DNA from: Deltaproteobacteria bacterium
GTDB lineage: Bacteria > Myxococcota_C > UBA6777
Direction: 5' to 3'
DNA: 56,062 nucleotides
NCBI GenBank assembly: GCA_002731275.1
Contig: PCBK01000034.1
Coordinates: forward strand, 1-56,062
Both the position numbers and the translations under genes were made by a program. This document shows, piece by piece, positions 17,971 to 27,211 of the stretch. Under the pieces are notes generated by a model. It ran no database searches, was not told where the DNA came from, and was given only the letters and a program-made list of their open reading frames with translations. Position 1 is the first letter of the stretch, and each line of letters opens with the position of its first letter.

Positions 17971-20900
17971 ATGATCGAACAAAGCGAAGAGCTCTTTTAT
18001 CAACTGAGGGGATTAGGGATGTGTGGCACGGTGTTGCATATTGGTGCTCACCCCGATGATGAAGAGATAGGCATGCTTTCCTACCTGACCCGTAAGTTTG
18101 GTGTTCGGGTGGTGTATTGGTCGGCGACGCGTGGTGAAGGTGGACAAAACAAAGCAGGACCATATACAGGTGATGGGCTGGGTATTTTCCGGACATGGGA
18201 GAGCGAAGAGGCGCGCAAAGAAGACGGAGGCGAGTGTCTTTTTGGACCTTTTGTCGACTTTGGTTTCTCCAAACATGGACAGGAGGGCTTTGATCGATGG
18301 GGGAGAACAGCCTTGGTGCGCGAGCTCGTACGGGCTATTCGCATGTCTCAGCCTCATATCGTAATCTCACGATGGACGGGAACACACATCGATGGACACG
18401 GACATCACGAGACAGTCGGGCAGGTCACAGAAGAAGCTTTTTATGCGGCGGCAGATCCCACTCAATTTCGAGAACTTGAAGCACAAGGTCTATACAGTTG
18501 GCGACCTCTCAAGCTCTATCTCTCTGAGATGAAGATCGGACATATTATGCCCGGGACGGTCCATCTGTTTGGTGCGTATCAAGAAGAACTAGAACGGCCG
18601 GGCGTTGTTCGTATTAACTGTGGTGAGTATGATCCTGTCTCAGGAAAAACATACCAGGAGCGCGCATGGTTAGCATATAACAAGCACCGCTCACAAGCGA
18701 TGGGATGGCTCCCCGAGCCAGGGGATTTTTACTATTACTTTAGCTTGCTGAAGAGTCTTATCCCCGTCCCTGAGAAAGAAGAGACTTTTTTCGAAGGGTT
18801 TGATCCTACGATAACAGGGCTTGCGACTTTGTGTGAAGGCGCTAAAGATGACACAAAAGCTGCGATTGCCGAACAACTCACACTGGCAAAGTCCTCTCTT
18901 CAGGTCGCGCTCGAAAACTTCCGCAGCAGTGATCCTCTCGACACAGTCATGCCACTGCTCGATGCTCATATCGCGCTTAAAACGACACAACAACTCATCT
19001 CCAACAACCCGACCCTGGATGATGACACCAAAGGTAGCGTCCTCTATTACCTGGAGCAGAAAGTGACGGCGCTGGAGGCTGTCACGATCAATTGCCTCGG
19101 CTTACAACTCGAAGCTCTTGGACCCCATCCTCGCACGACTCCTGGCGCAGCGCTGACTCTTGATATGCGCTTGTGGAATCATAGACACATTCCTCTCAAT
19201 AAGATCGCCTTTGACCTACAGGTTCCAGAGGGTTGGGATTACGAAGCGCGTGACGCTGTGCAGAGTCATTCTTCGAACTCAAACCGTCAGACCTTTGATG
19301 TCCAAGTCGCGAAAGACGCTGAACTCAGTTGTCCTTATTGGTTGTCAAAACCACGTGTGAATCCAAATGTCTTCGAGTGGCCGGAGGGAGAACCGAGCGG
19401 TCGTCCGATGGAACCCGCTCCTGTTATCGCCCACTGTGAGGTGATATACAAGGGGCATCATTTACATATGCAACAGGCATTCTCCTGTCGTGAGGCGTTC
19501 CCCGGTGGATTTCGAGAGCTGGCGGTCAAAGTTGTGGCTCCAATCTCTCTTACACCCAACACAAATCTCGAACTCCTCGCATGTTCATCTTCTGAACAAG
19601 TCCAGAGACTCCACATTCATGTTGAAAATAATAGATATGAAACGACAAAGGGCGAACTTTCCATTGTTGTTCCTCCTCATTGGAGAGTCGTTCCAGAGCG
19701 TCTGCCCGTTCAATTTGAAACCTGTGGTGAGAGTCAGAATGTGGCCTTTGATGTGCATATTCCAGGGGGGACATCTCCAGGGGATTACACTGTTGAGGTG
19801 CATCTTGACAGTGAAGGTCGAACATATCGGACATTTGCAGAGCCAGTGCGGATGGCGGCGCCTGGGCTGACTGAGCACTCGGCGAGTAAGTGTGTCGAAG
19901 AGACATTTATCCTGACGACGGCTGATATAAAATTCTCTATCCTGGATATCCGTTTTGTCTCCGGCTTGCGTTACGCTTACCTCGAAGGAGTGACCCAAAA
20001 GATCACAGATGTCTTGGAGGCTTTTGGTATCCGATGCGAAAAGTTGACGGATCGAGAGCTCGCGACAGTTGAGCTCAGTGTGTACGACGCGATCATCGTT
20101 GGTCAGAACGGGTATCTGGTCCGCGAAGCCATCAAGAAGTATGGACAAAGACTGCTCGATTATACATTCAATGGTGGCACGTTAATCGTCGAATTTCAGG
20201 GGTACGCATATCAAAATCAAGAGAACGCGCCGTATCCCTTTACATTCACGAAGCCACGGGATCGGGTTGTCAACGAGAACGCCGAGGTCACGTTGCTCAA
20301 CCCCGAACACTTTCTCTTTCAGTATCCAAACCAGATCACGAGCGAAGATTTTGAACGTTGGGTGACGGACAGAGGGCTCTACTTTTTTGGAGAGTGGGAC
20401 TCTCGCTACACGCCATTGATGTCTTGCGCAGACCCCGGAGAATCCCAGAAAGAGGGTGGGTTGTTGCTCGCTCATTATGGGAAGGGGACATTTTTGTACA
20501 ACGCCTATTCATTTTTCCGGCAGCTTCCTGCGGGGGTTCCGGGAGCGTTGCGTTTGTTCGCCAACATCTTGGCGCTCCCAGATGCCCGCATTCGAGAACG
20601 GATGAAGGTTTTGCAGAGTGTCGATATCTTCGAATCTCTATCCGAGACAGAGTTACGCGCAGTCGCACGGCAGGTGTCGGAAAGATGGGCCGAGCAAGAT
20701 GAAATCATCTGTCATAAGGGCGATCAAGGTGACTCCTTGTACATCGTTTACGCCGGCGCAATTGATATCGTCAACGAGGAAGGGCGCGTCGTGTACTGTG
20801 CAGGGCCAGGCGAATGTATCGGAGAACTTGCCGTCTTGTGTGACATCCCTCGTACCGCGATGATGAAAGCCCACAGGCAAACACAACTCCTCGAACTCAA

Positions 20901-21003
20901 AAGGGAGTCCGTCAACGCTCTGCTCGATCTCTATCCAAAGATGGCCCGCGAATTTATCCAAGTGCTTGTGCACCGTTTGTACGTCTCAGGAGATGACAAG
21001 TGA
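17971..21003 (+). CDS. PIG-L (BshB-like) N-acetylglucosaminyl deacetylase fused to a C-terminal cyclic-nucleotide-binding domain
   Basis: A 1010-residue fusion. Residues ~18-250 are a PIG-L zinc deacetylase: the HPDDE motif is at about 26-31 and the matching HIDGHGHHETVG motif near 140, so zinc ligands are intact. In the bacillithiol pathway such enzymes (BshB) deacetylate GlcNAc-malate. The middle (~380-650) contains beta-rich segments resembling NEW3-type accessory domains, then a GATase-like region (~660-860). Residues ~880-1000 form a CRP-type cyclic-nucleotide-binding domain with a phosphate cassette (GECIGELAVLCDIPRTA). No signal peptide is visible. It is the first gene of the operon; its stop overlaps the next GTG start by four bases. 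Allosteric control by cAMP or cGMP is an inference. Confidence 0.85.
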   Translation: MIEQSEELFYQLRGLGMCGTVLHIGAHPDDEEIGMLSYLTRKFGVRVVYWSATRGEGGQNKAGPYTGDGLGIFRTWESEEARKEDGGECLFGPFVDFGFSKHGQEGFDRWGRTALVRELVRAIRMSQPHIVISRWTGTHIDGHGHHETVGQVTEEAFYAAADPTQFRELEAQGLYSWRPLKLYLSEMKIGHIMPGTVHLFGAYQEELERPGVVRINCGEYDPVSGKTYQERAWLAYNKHRSQAMGWLPEPGDFYYYFSLLKSLIPVPEKEETFFEGFDPTITGLATLCEGAKDDTKAAIAEQLTLAKSSLQVALENFRSSDPLDTVMPLLDAHIALKTTQQLISNNPTLDDDTKGSVLYYLEQKVTALEAVTINCLGLQLEALGPHPRTTPGAALTLDMRLWNHRHIPLNKIAFDLQVPEGWDYEARDAVQSHSSNSNRQTFDVQVAKDAELSCPYWLSKPRVNPNVFEWPEGEPSGRPMEPAPVIAHCEVIYKGHHLHMQQAFSCREAFPGGFRELAVKVVAPISLTPNTNLELLACSSSEQVQRLHIHVENNRYETTKGELSIVVPPHWRVVPERLPVQFETCGESQNVAFDVHIPGGTSPGDYTVEVHLDSEGRTYRTFAEPVRMAAPGLTEHSASKCVEETFILTTADIKFSILDIRFVSGLRYAYLEGVTQKITDVLEAFGIRCEKLTDRELATVELSVYDAIIVGQNGYLVREAIKKYGQRLLDYTFNGGTLIVEFQGYAYQNQENAPYPFTFTKPRDRVVNENAEVTLLNPEHFLFQYPNQITSEDFERWVTDRGLYFFGEWDSRYTPLMSCADPGESQKEGGLLLAHYGKGTFLYNAYSFFRQLPAGVPGALRLFANILALPDARIRERMKVLQSVDIFESLSETELRAVARQVSERWAEQDEIICHKGDQGDSLYIVYAGAIDIVNEEGRVVYCAGPGECIGELAVLCDIPRTAMMKAHRQTQLLELKRESVNALLDLYPKMAREFIQVLVHRLYVSGDDK

Positions 21004-22175
21004 ATATCGGAATGATGTGCCATTCCAGCCTGGGGGGGAGCGCCCGGGTGGCCACGGAACTTGCGATGATGTTGGTCCAGAGGGGCCACAAGGTGTGGAT
21101 CTTTTCGAAAACACCGCCTGTCACACAGCTTATGCGACATCCCAATCTGCGTCTCTGCTCGCTCCTGCCGATACCTGACGACACATACGATCATGCTGTT
21201 TTGCGTACTGAGTGGAGTGCAGACGAGCAGGAAGTGTTTGTGCAGAAGTTGTGTGCAGCGATCCGCAAAGAACGCATCGAGCTGCTACATTTTCACTACG
21301 CGCTTCCTTTTGCGGACATCGCAAAACGCGTGCGAGAGCGCCTTGGTTTCGTGGGGCCGAAGATTGTTGGTACGCTCCATGGTACAGACGTGACAAAGCT
21401 GGCAAAGGTACCTTCTTTGGCCAAGCAAGTGGGCGAAGCGTTGGGAACTGCTGACGTTGTCACGACGGTCTCTCATGCACATGCCAGGCTCTCACAGATG
21501 TATCTGCCGACACTCACTCCCCCCATTGTGATCCCGAATTTTATCGATGTGCAGCGCTTCTTTCCTTCTTTACGACGTGCTCAAAACCAACCTCTTGTCG
21601 TGCTCCACGCTTCCAATTTCCGAGCGATCAAGCAGCCTCTGGTTGTCGCGAAGATCTTTCTGGGGTTGCAAGAAAAGCTAAAGGCCGATGTCCAATTGCA
21701 ATTGATGGGGACAGGGCCTGAATTACACAGTACGATTGACTTTCTCAAGCGGGCAGGGGTGGGAGATAAAGTCAAAGCGCTGGGGTTTCGTACCGACGTG
21801 ACGGGCGCTTTTCAGGAGGCTGACCTTGTCGTGATCGCGAGTCAATATGAGAGCTTTAGTCTCGTCGCGCTCGAAGCAATGGCGTGTGGTACACCTGTCC
21901 TTGCGCCTGCTGTCGGTGGTATCCCTGAAGTCGTCAAAAATGGCGATACTGGAGCCTTATACAGACCCAATGACATCGATGAAGCTGTCCATCAAGGCGT
22001 CGGCCTGTTGTCCTGCCAGCGAGGTCGTGAGCGTCTTCGTTGGCTCTCAGCACTTCACGCCCGTGACTTCGACGCGGAGCGAGTGATCCCACAATATATC
22101 GATATATATCGACATCTTCTTGCTATTCGGGAGCCTCTACTGGCTTCGTCACCCATTGTCGTGGAGTCTGTTTGA
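21000..22175 (+). CDS. bshA: GT4 glycosyltransferase, BshA-like (GlcNAc-malate synthase of bacillithiol pathway)
   Basis: A 391-residue GT-B glycosyltransferase. It matches BshA, which joins GlcNAc from UDP-GlcNAc to L-malate as the first step of bacillithiol synthesis. From memory of Bacillus BshA, the shared blocks are GGSA-x3-ATEL near the start, the HYALP motif, TLHGTDVT, the NFID loop, HASNFRAIK, and the donor-site run ESFSLVALEAMACGTPV followed by GGIPEVVKNG. Length matches the family. The start is GTG 21000, within the preceding gene's stop (GTGA), with AGGAG seven bases upstream. The following gene starts on its stop (TGATG). Being between a PIG-L deacetylase and a BshC-like protein strongly supports the assignment over a generic GT4. 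Confidence 0.85.
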   Translation: MNIGMMCHSSLGGSARVATELAMMLVQRGHKVWIFSKTPPVTQLMRHPNLRLCSLLPIPDDTYDHAVLRTEWSADEQEVFVQKLCAAIRKERIELLHFHYALPFADIAKRVRERLGFVGPKIVGTLHGTDVTKLAKVPSLAKQVGEALGTADVVTTVSHAHARLSQMYLPTLTPPIVIPNFIDVQRFFPSLRRAQNQPLVVLHASNFRAIKQPLVVAKIFLGLQEKLKADVQLQLMGTGPELHSTIDFLKRAGVGDKVKALGFRTDVTGAFQEADLVVIASQYESFSLVALEAMACGTPVLAPAVGGIPEVVKNGDTGALYRPNDIDEAVHQGVGLLSCQRGRERLRWLSALHARDFDAERVIPQYIDIYRHLLAIREPLLASSPIVVESV

Positions 22176-23332
22176 TGAGGGCCCTTAGCCAACTTTTACA
22201 CAGTCCGAAAGATCTCGATTTTTTACAAACACGTGGCGTCTTTGTCGAGCTTGAGACGTTTTTGTCGGAGCTGAAGCCTGTAACTCTTTGCTCTACACTT
22301 CGTCCTCTTGAGACGTCCGAGGATACACCCAAGCGTCAGCTCGTGTGGGCAGGGCAGCAATTGTACGTCGATTACCGGTGCTCTGTCGTCAGCAAGTTGC
22401 TCCTCCTGGACGCGCTCAATCATCAGCCCGGCGTGACGCCTTTTTTTGTCGGTGCGGATACGGATCGTTCAGGCTCTGACAAGGCGATTACGACGATTCA
22501 GTGGCCTCTACCTGACGCCGTTGGTAATATCCGGGTCGCTGCACCGCGTGCCGCAAAGCATACGGAGACGCGTTTCGTGATGAGCGCGTTTGCACAACGG
22601 CAAGAAGCGATGCGCAAGCTGGAGATATATCTTCGTCAAACGGTCGAGAACTTTCAGGCTGTGGCGTCTCGCTTTGAACGCCTCAAGCAGATCTTCCTCG
22701 ATGAAACCGAGATGACCCTCGCAACATTAAACGCAAAGATCACACGCTTGTTGATGGATCACCTGCGATTGCGACTTCCTCTGTTTTTCCTCTCGTCATT
22801 TTTAGAAGATGGGTGTCTAACGGCGAGTCTCAATCAGTGGCTTCGTCATCGAGACGCTTGTATTGCCGCATTTAACGAGGCTATCGATGAGTTGAGGCGA
22901 TATGATATCAATCCTGTGGTCAAGCCATTGCCGGAAGATTACCTGCCGCTCAATTACTCATGCCCTGAAGATAACTCACGATGCAGACTCTCCTACGAAC
23001 GACAAGGGAACGAGCATTTTGCTGTTGGCAAGAATCGTGCGGGGAAAGTGTATCGTTTCTCTTTGGGGCAGGGGGAATTGTCTCTTGATGAACTCGATCA
23101 GACAGGGCGTTGGAGTCCTGATGTTTGTTTTCCGGTCTTTTTGAACAGGCATGTTTCAGGCTGTGTTGTGGGGAAAAGTTCGGCTCTGTATGGTCTGGTG
23201 ATGAACCGGGTGCTTGAAAGAGGACTTGGTGAGCGCCCTGTTCCCATGATTATCCCCGATCTTGTCGAGGAGATTGAGATACCGTCACATGAGAGTGTGT
23301 TGTTTGATTATTTGACCCAGACGACACATTGA
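22175..23332 (+). CDS. Short BshC-like protein (putative cysteine-adding enzyme of bacillithiol pathway)
   Basis: A 385-residue protein that I assign tentatively to the BshC family, which attaches cysteine to glucosaminyl-malate. Support comes from three places. An early VWAGQQLYVDYRCSVVSKLL block parallels the GQQ-x-G-x4-YK signature of BshC. VTPFFVGADTDRSGSDKA sits where BshC has its PVFW-x3-EDHD segment. A late block (WSPDVCFPVFLNRHVSGCVV then ERPVPMII) parallels BshC's LRPVVQD and PMVLPR region. A helical stretch (~135-215) fits its coiled coil. BshC is usually ~540 residues, so this is markedly shorter, and some motif residues differ. ATG 22175 overlaps the bshA stop (TGATG). The family call rests on patterns plus operon context; a structural search would settle it. 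Confidence 0.62.
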   Translation: MRALSQLLHSPKDLDFLQTRGVFVELETFLSELKPVTLCSTLRPLETSEDTPKRQLVWAGQQLYVDYRCSVVSKLLLLDALNHQPGVTPFFVGADTDRSGSDKAITTIQWPLPDAVGNIRVAAPRAAKHTETRFVMSAFAQRQEAMRKLEIYLRQTVENFQAVASRFERLKQIFLDETEMTLATLNAKITRLLMDHLRLRLPLFFLSSFLEDGCLTASLNQWLRHRDACIAAFNEAIDELRRYDINPVVKPLPEDYLPLNYSCPEDNSRCRLSYERQGNEHFAVGKNRAGKVYRFSLGQGELSLDELDQTGRWSPDVCFPVFLNRHVSGCVVGKSSALYGLVMNRVLERGLGERPVPMIIPDLVEEIEIPSHESVLFDYLTQTTH

Positions 23333-23420
23333 TCCAAACACAAGGAAAGGAGAGGCATCCTTCCTTTCGTGGCTCGACACGCAGCGCCGAACCACAAGGG
23401 GCTTGCTGCCTTTGTGTCAC

Positions 23421-25643
23421 ATGAAAACGAAAACCACCTCTGTCACTCCAAATCACTCATCTTTGCTTCAGGATATGCTTGCGGGGCCGATCGTTGCGGT
23501 TCTTTCGGCGGGCTTGATTTCGGGGATCATCACGACGATTTTTACGATCTCGCTTGTCAGCTTGATCTTTAGCGGTAAGCTCGCGAAGTTTGTCCCCTAC
23601 GGCGTCGGTTGGTTTTTGGTGGGGGCTGTGGTGCTAGGGCTGTGGATCGCGCTCTCTAGCTCCTACCGAGGGAACGTCGCATCTCCACAAGGCAAGCCCG
23701 CGGTCGTGTTGGTCTTGTCGGCGGCGGCGATATCGGCGAGTGTGAATGCCGTGCAATTGCTGCCAACAGTCTGTATGCTCATCGTCGTGACGTCTCTGGT
23801 GACGGGGATCTGCTTGTATTTGTTAGGTTACTTTCGGATGGGGAACCTGACGCGATTTATCCCTTTCCCTGTGATCGGTGGATTCCAGGTTGGGACGGGT
23901 TGGTTGATCGTCGTCGGTGCGTTCTCCGTGCTCACTGGACACAAATTGAGCATCGCGAATCTCGCGACCTTGTCGACGCCGGAAATGCTTTGGAGGTGGG
24001 TCCCTGCTTTATTGTATGCCATCGTGATGTTGTTGGTGTTGCGTTACAAAGCTCACTTTATGTCGTTGTTTGTGTTGTTACTGGGAGGGATCCTCTTGTT
24101 CCACCTTGTCGTGTGGGGGATGGGGGCATCGTATCTCGAACTTCGTCAGGCTCGGTGGCTGTTGGGTCCTTTTCCAAAGGGGAGTTTGTGGCAGCTTCCG
24201 ACGATGCAACATGTCTCTTGGGGGGCGATATCTTCTCAGACACCGACGATTCTCGTTGTCGTCTTATTTGCGGCGACGGACGTGTTGTTGAACGCTGTCG
24301 CAATTGAGGTCGCGACAGAAGAACGACTCGATTTGGATCAGGAGCTGAAGTCAACGGGCCTTGCCAACTTTGCATCTGGCTGGGTTGGAGGACTGACCGG
24401 TTACTGTGCGATCAGTTTATGTTTGCTCAACCATAAGATCGGCGCAAGTAGCCGATTGACTGCTGTGATGAGCGCTGTTGTCTGCGGGGTCTTTTTGCTG
24501 TGGGGGATCCCGCTGCTCGATTATTTTCCCGTGCAGGTGTTGGGTGGACTGCTTTTGTTTATTGGTTTCTCCTTCATGAAAGAGTGGTTGTGGGGAGGTT
24601 GGTCTCGTCTTCACACGATTGACTATCTCTTGTTGCTCTTGATCCTCGTCTTCATCGCGAGCTGGGGGTTTCTCGAAGGAGTGAGTGCTGGGCTGCTCAT
24701 CGCAATGGCGATCTTTATCGTCAATTATAGCCGGACCAACGTGATCAAGTTGGAGCTTTCTGGAGCTGAGCTTCGTAGCAATCGAGAACGTCGCCCTGAA
24801 GAAACTCTCGTGTTGGACGAGAAAGGTCAACAGATCCACGTGATGAAGTTACAGGGATTTGTGTTCTTTGGGACTGCCAATCATTTGCTCGAACAGTACA
24901 GGGATTTGTTTGAAACAGAGACTGGACGCAAGCTTCCTCTTCGTTTTGTGATCCTCGACTTTCGTGCGGTTACGGGGATCGACTCATCGGCGACAGCCAG
25001 CTTTCGTCAGATGATTCAATCTTCTTCTGCCTATGAAACCCAGCTACTTTTTGCGAACGTCTCCGAAGATATCGGGCGTATTTTGGACGCACAGGGGCTG
25101 CGGGCCACCACACTCTCGCTGCTGGGTGACAAAACCCATCTCAACGATTGTTTGGAGTGGTGTGAGGAGCAGCTTCTCCTGGAAGCCAGTCACACCGCCC
25201 CAAAAGAGCACTCCTTCGCGTTGGTGCTGGCGGACATGTTTCGGGAGGAAGATGTCGAACATTTCCGCGATGTGCTCATTCGCAAAGAGTTCGCAGAAGG
25301 TGAAGTCCTTTTCACGGAGAACGCAGAGAGTGACGCGTTGTACTTTATCGAAAAAGGTCAAGTCGCTGCCTGGATCTCCAATCCATTTGGTCAGCAAGAG
25401 AGGATTCGGAGCTTTGGTGTTGGCGCGATTATCGGTGAAATGGGTTTGTACACACAGGCACCACGCTCTGCGACTTTGATCGCCGTCGAAGACTCCGTAT
25501 TGTTCCTCCTAACAAAAGAAACCCTCGATCAGCTCGAAAAAGAGCAGCCACTGTTGGCGAGTTCATTTCACCATTATATAGCCCGCGTGTTGGCCGAACG
25601 TCTGGGACAGGCCAACAATGTACTCAAATTTTTGCTCAAGTGA
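23421..25643 (+). CDS. SulP family anion transporter with STAS and C-terminal cyclic-nucleotide-binding domain
   Basis: A 740-residue inner-membrane transporter. About residues 20-440 hold 10 or more hydrophobic segments with SulP landmarks (RFIPFPVIGGFQVGTGWL; ELKSTGLANFASGWVGG). A STAS domain follows (~470-570; LRFVILDFRAVTGIDSSA). Residues ~605-735 are a CRP-like nucleotide-binding domain with an intact cassette (GAIIGEMGLYTQAPRSA). SulP proteins move sulfate, bicarbonate or C4-dicarboxylates. In this operon sulfate (for cysteine) or malate (BshA substrate) would both make sense, but the substrate cannot be read. Start is uncertain: ATG 23421 has no ribosome site, and TTG 23403 is possible. 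It lies 88 bases after the BshC-like gene and 14 before the next gene. Confidence 0.88.
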   Translation: MKTKTTSVTPNHSSLLQDMLAGPIVAVLSAGLISGIITTIFTISLVSLIFSGKLAKFVPYGVGWFLVGAVVLGLWIALSSSYRGNVASPQGKPAVVLVLSAAAISASVNAVQLLPTVCMLIVVTSLVTGICLYLLGYFRMGNLTRFIPFPVIGGFQVGTGWLIVVGAFSVLTGHKLSIANLATLSTPEMLWRWVPALLYAIVMLLVLRYKAHFMSLFVLLLGGILLFHLVVWGMGASYLELRQARWLLGPFPKGSLWQLPTMQHVSWGAISSQTPTILVVVLFAATDVLLNAVAIEVATEERLDLDQELKSTGLANFASGWVGGLTGYCAISLCLLNHKIGASSRLTAVMSAVVCGVFLLWGIPLLDYFPVQVLGGLLLFIGFSFMKEWLWGGWSRLHTIDYLLLLLILVFIASWGFLEGVSAGLLIAMAIFIVNYSRTNVIKLELSGAELRSNRERRPEETLVLDEKGQQIHVMKLQGFVFFGTANHLLEQYRDLFETETGRKLPLRFVILDFRAVTGIDSSATASFRQMIQSSSAYETQLLFANVSEDIGRILDAQGLRATTLSLLGDKTHLNDCLEWCEEQLLLEASHTAPKEHSFALVLADMFREEDVEHFRDVLIRKEFAEGEVLFTENAESDALYFIEKGQVAAWISNPFGQQERIRSFGVGAIIGEMGLYTQAPRSATLIAVEDSVLFLLTKETLDQLEKEQPLLASSFHHYIARVLAERLGQANNVLKFLLK

Positions 25644-25657
25644 AGGAAGGTTGTACC

Positions 25658-27160
25658 ATGTCGTCATTTTCCGTTGTGATATTTGCCTCCGAAAATATGA
25701 CACGCCGCTATCCAATGCGTTGGTTGCGGATCGCTCTTTGCAAACAATTACTCTCTTCCGAACACATTGAGATCAAAGGGCTCTTTATTGATCGTCCTCC
25801 TGCGGCGCCTGCCAAAAGCTTGGAGCGTTATAAGAAAAAATACGGTGAAGAAGCGTTTTATCAATTTTTGGAGCTGCAAGCTCTTGAGCCATCGGACACA
25901 GAGACACCATTTTCGTATGTCGATGCCTGTCAGGCCTTGGACATTCCTTGCTATGAGATGGATCTCAATTCGGATGAGACTCACGCGCTGCTCACGGAGC
26001 TTCAGCCTGATCTTGGGGTTTTGTTTGGTTGTCGGATCTTGCACGAGTCGATCGTCGATGCCCCGACCTTTGGGACGCTTAATTTTCACGCAAGAGATGC
26101 TGAGAAGTTCCGTGGAGGAGGTGCTCTGGGGTACTGGGAGCTGCTCGAAGATGAGCGTGATATCCAGATCACGATCCACCGTGCAGTGGCGAAGGTCGAT
26201 GCTGGACAACTCCTTACGACATCTCGTCTTGAGATCGAGCCTTGTGACACACTCGAAAGTCTCCTGTTAAAGACGGTCATCCGAGGCGTCGATGTCTACG
26301 CGCAAAGCATCATTCGTTTTGCCGAGGGACATCGAGAGATGAGTCCACAACAGACGGAACAGGCGAAAACATATCGACGTGACCTGCTCGCAGAAACTTT
26401 CTTTCGTAAAGAGCGCCAACAAGTCCTCTCCCAAATGGATCGTTATCGGGATAAAAAACTTCCGGAACTGTGGGCTCCTGCCCCCAAACAAGTGACACCT
26501 ACACAACCTACAGTGTTTATCTTGTCCTACCCGCTCATTGCCAATCATCCGAGTCATCCGACAAACATCCCGTACGAAGTGTTCGTCGGTCAATTGCAGT
26601 GGCTTCAACGTTACTTTCGATGTATTTCGTTGTCGGACGCCTTGAAGCAACTTCGAGGAGAGGATGTGCCCAGCGACAATGGGATCTCCTTTGTGCTTAC
26701 ATTGGATGGAGGGTTTGCGCAGGATAGTGTCGTGGTCCTTCCTTTTCTTCGTGCTTTCGAGCTACCTGCGACGTTGCTTGTCTCTCCTCAGTCTATCGAA
26801 GACTCTAGAACAATGTGTGGACAAGCGCTCTTCGAGTGGGAGGCTCTCTATGCGGAGGTCGAGCGTGCTAGTTTGGATGTTGGGTTGCTCTCACCGACAC
26901 ACTTTGATCATGAACAACTCGATTCATTCGACTTTGTAGGTGAGCAAACGTTGTTGGAGAGTTGGCTTCGTCGCAAGTGTGAGGTCGCAGCGCTCCCGTA
27001 CAAATGCAACAAGGACATACCCGAAGGGCCAGGAATATGGCTTCGCACTCATGAAGCACCAAATACGCCAGCGCATTTTGATGGGCGTCAGTTGGCTCGT
27101 ATCGTTGCGCCTTCGTCTGTTGGGGAGCTTGCTGAGAGGATCGAGGGGATGTTCTGGTAG
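25658..27160 (+). CDS. Formyltransferase domain fused to a degenerate NodB/polysaccharide deacetylase-like domain
   Basis: A 500-residue fusion. Residues ~1-230 follow the 10-formyl-THF-dependent formyltransferase fold: the catalytic Asn and His are in GTLNFHARDAEKFRGGGA and the aspartate in AKVDAGQLL, so this half looks active. Residues ~285-490 resemble a NodB deacetylase. However, the TFDDG metal motif reads TLDGG, losing the second Asp, and the usual S-H-x3-H motif keeps only its second histidine (LLSPTH), so deacetylation is doubtful. AAGGAAGG seven bases before ATG 25658 sets the start. It is 14 bases behind sulP, so likely the operon's last gene. A plausible role is N-formylation of an amino sugar; the link to thiol synthesis is only positional. 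Confidence 0.8.
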   Translation: MSSFSVVIFASENMTRRYPMRWLRIALCKQLLSSEHIEIKGLFIDRPPAAPAKSLERYKKKYGEEAFYQFLELQALEPSDTETPFSYVDACQALDIPCYEMDLNSDETHALLTELQPDLGVLFGCRILHESIVDAPTFGTLNFHARDAEKFRGGGALGYWELLEDERDIQITIHRAVAKVDAGQLLTTSRLEIEPCDTLESLLLKTVIRGVDVYAQSIIRFAEGHREMSPQQTEQAKTYRRDLLAETFFRKERQQVLSQMDRYRDKKLPELWAPAPKQVTPTQPTVFILSYPLIANHPSHPTNIPYEVFVGQLQWLQRYFRCISLSDALKQLRGEDVPSDNGISFVLTLDGGFAQDSVVVLPFLRAFELPATLLVSPQSIEDSRTMCGQALFEWEALYAEVERASLDVGLLSPTHFDHEQLDSFDFVGEQTLLESWLRRKCEVAALPYKCNKDIPEGPGIWLRTHEAPNTPAHFDGRQLARIVAPSSVGELAERIEGMFW

Positions 27161-27211
27161 AACTGTATCATCTGATTGGGCCCATCGTGAGGACGCCCAT
27201 TTCGTAACCTC

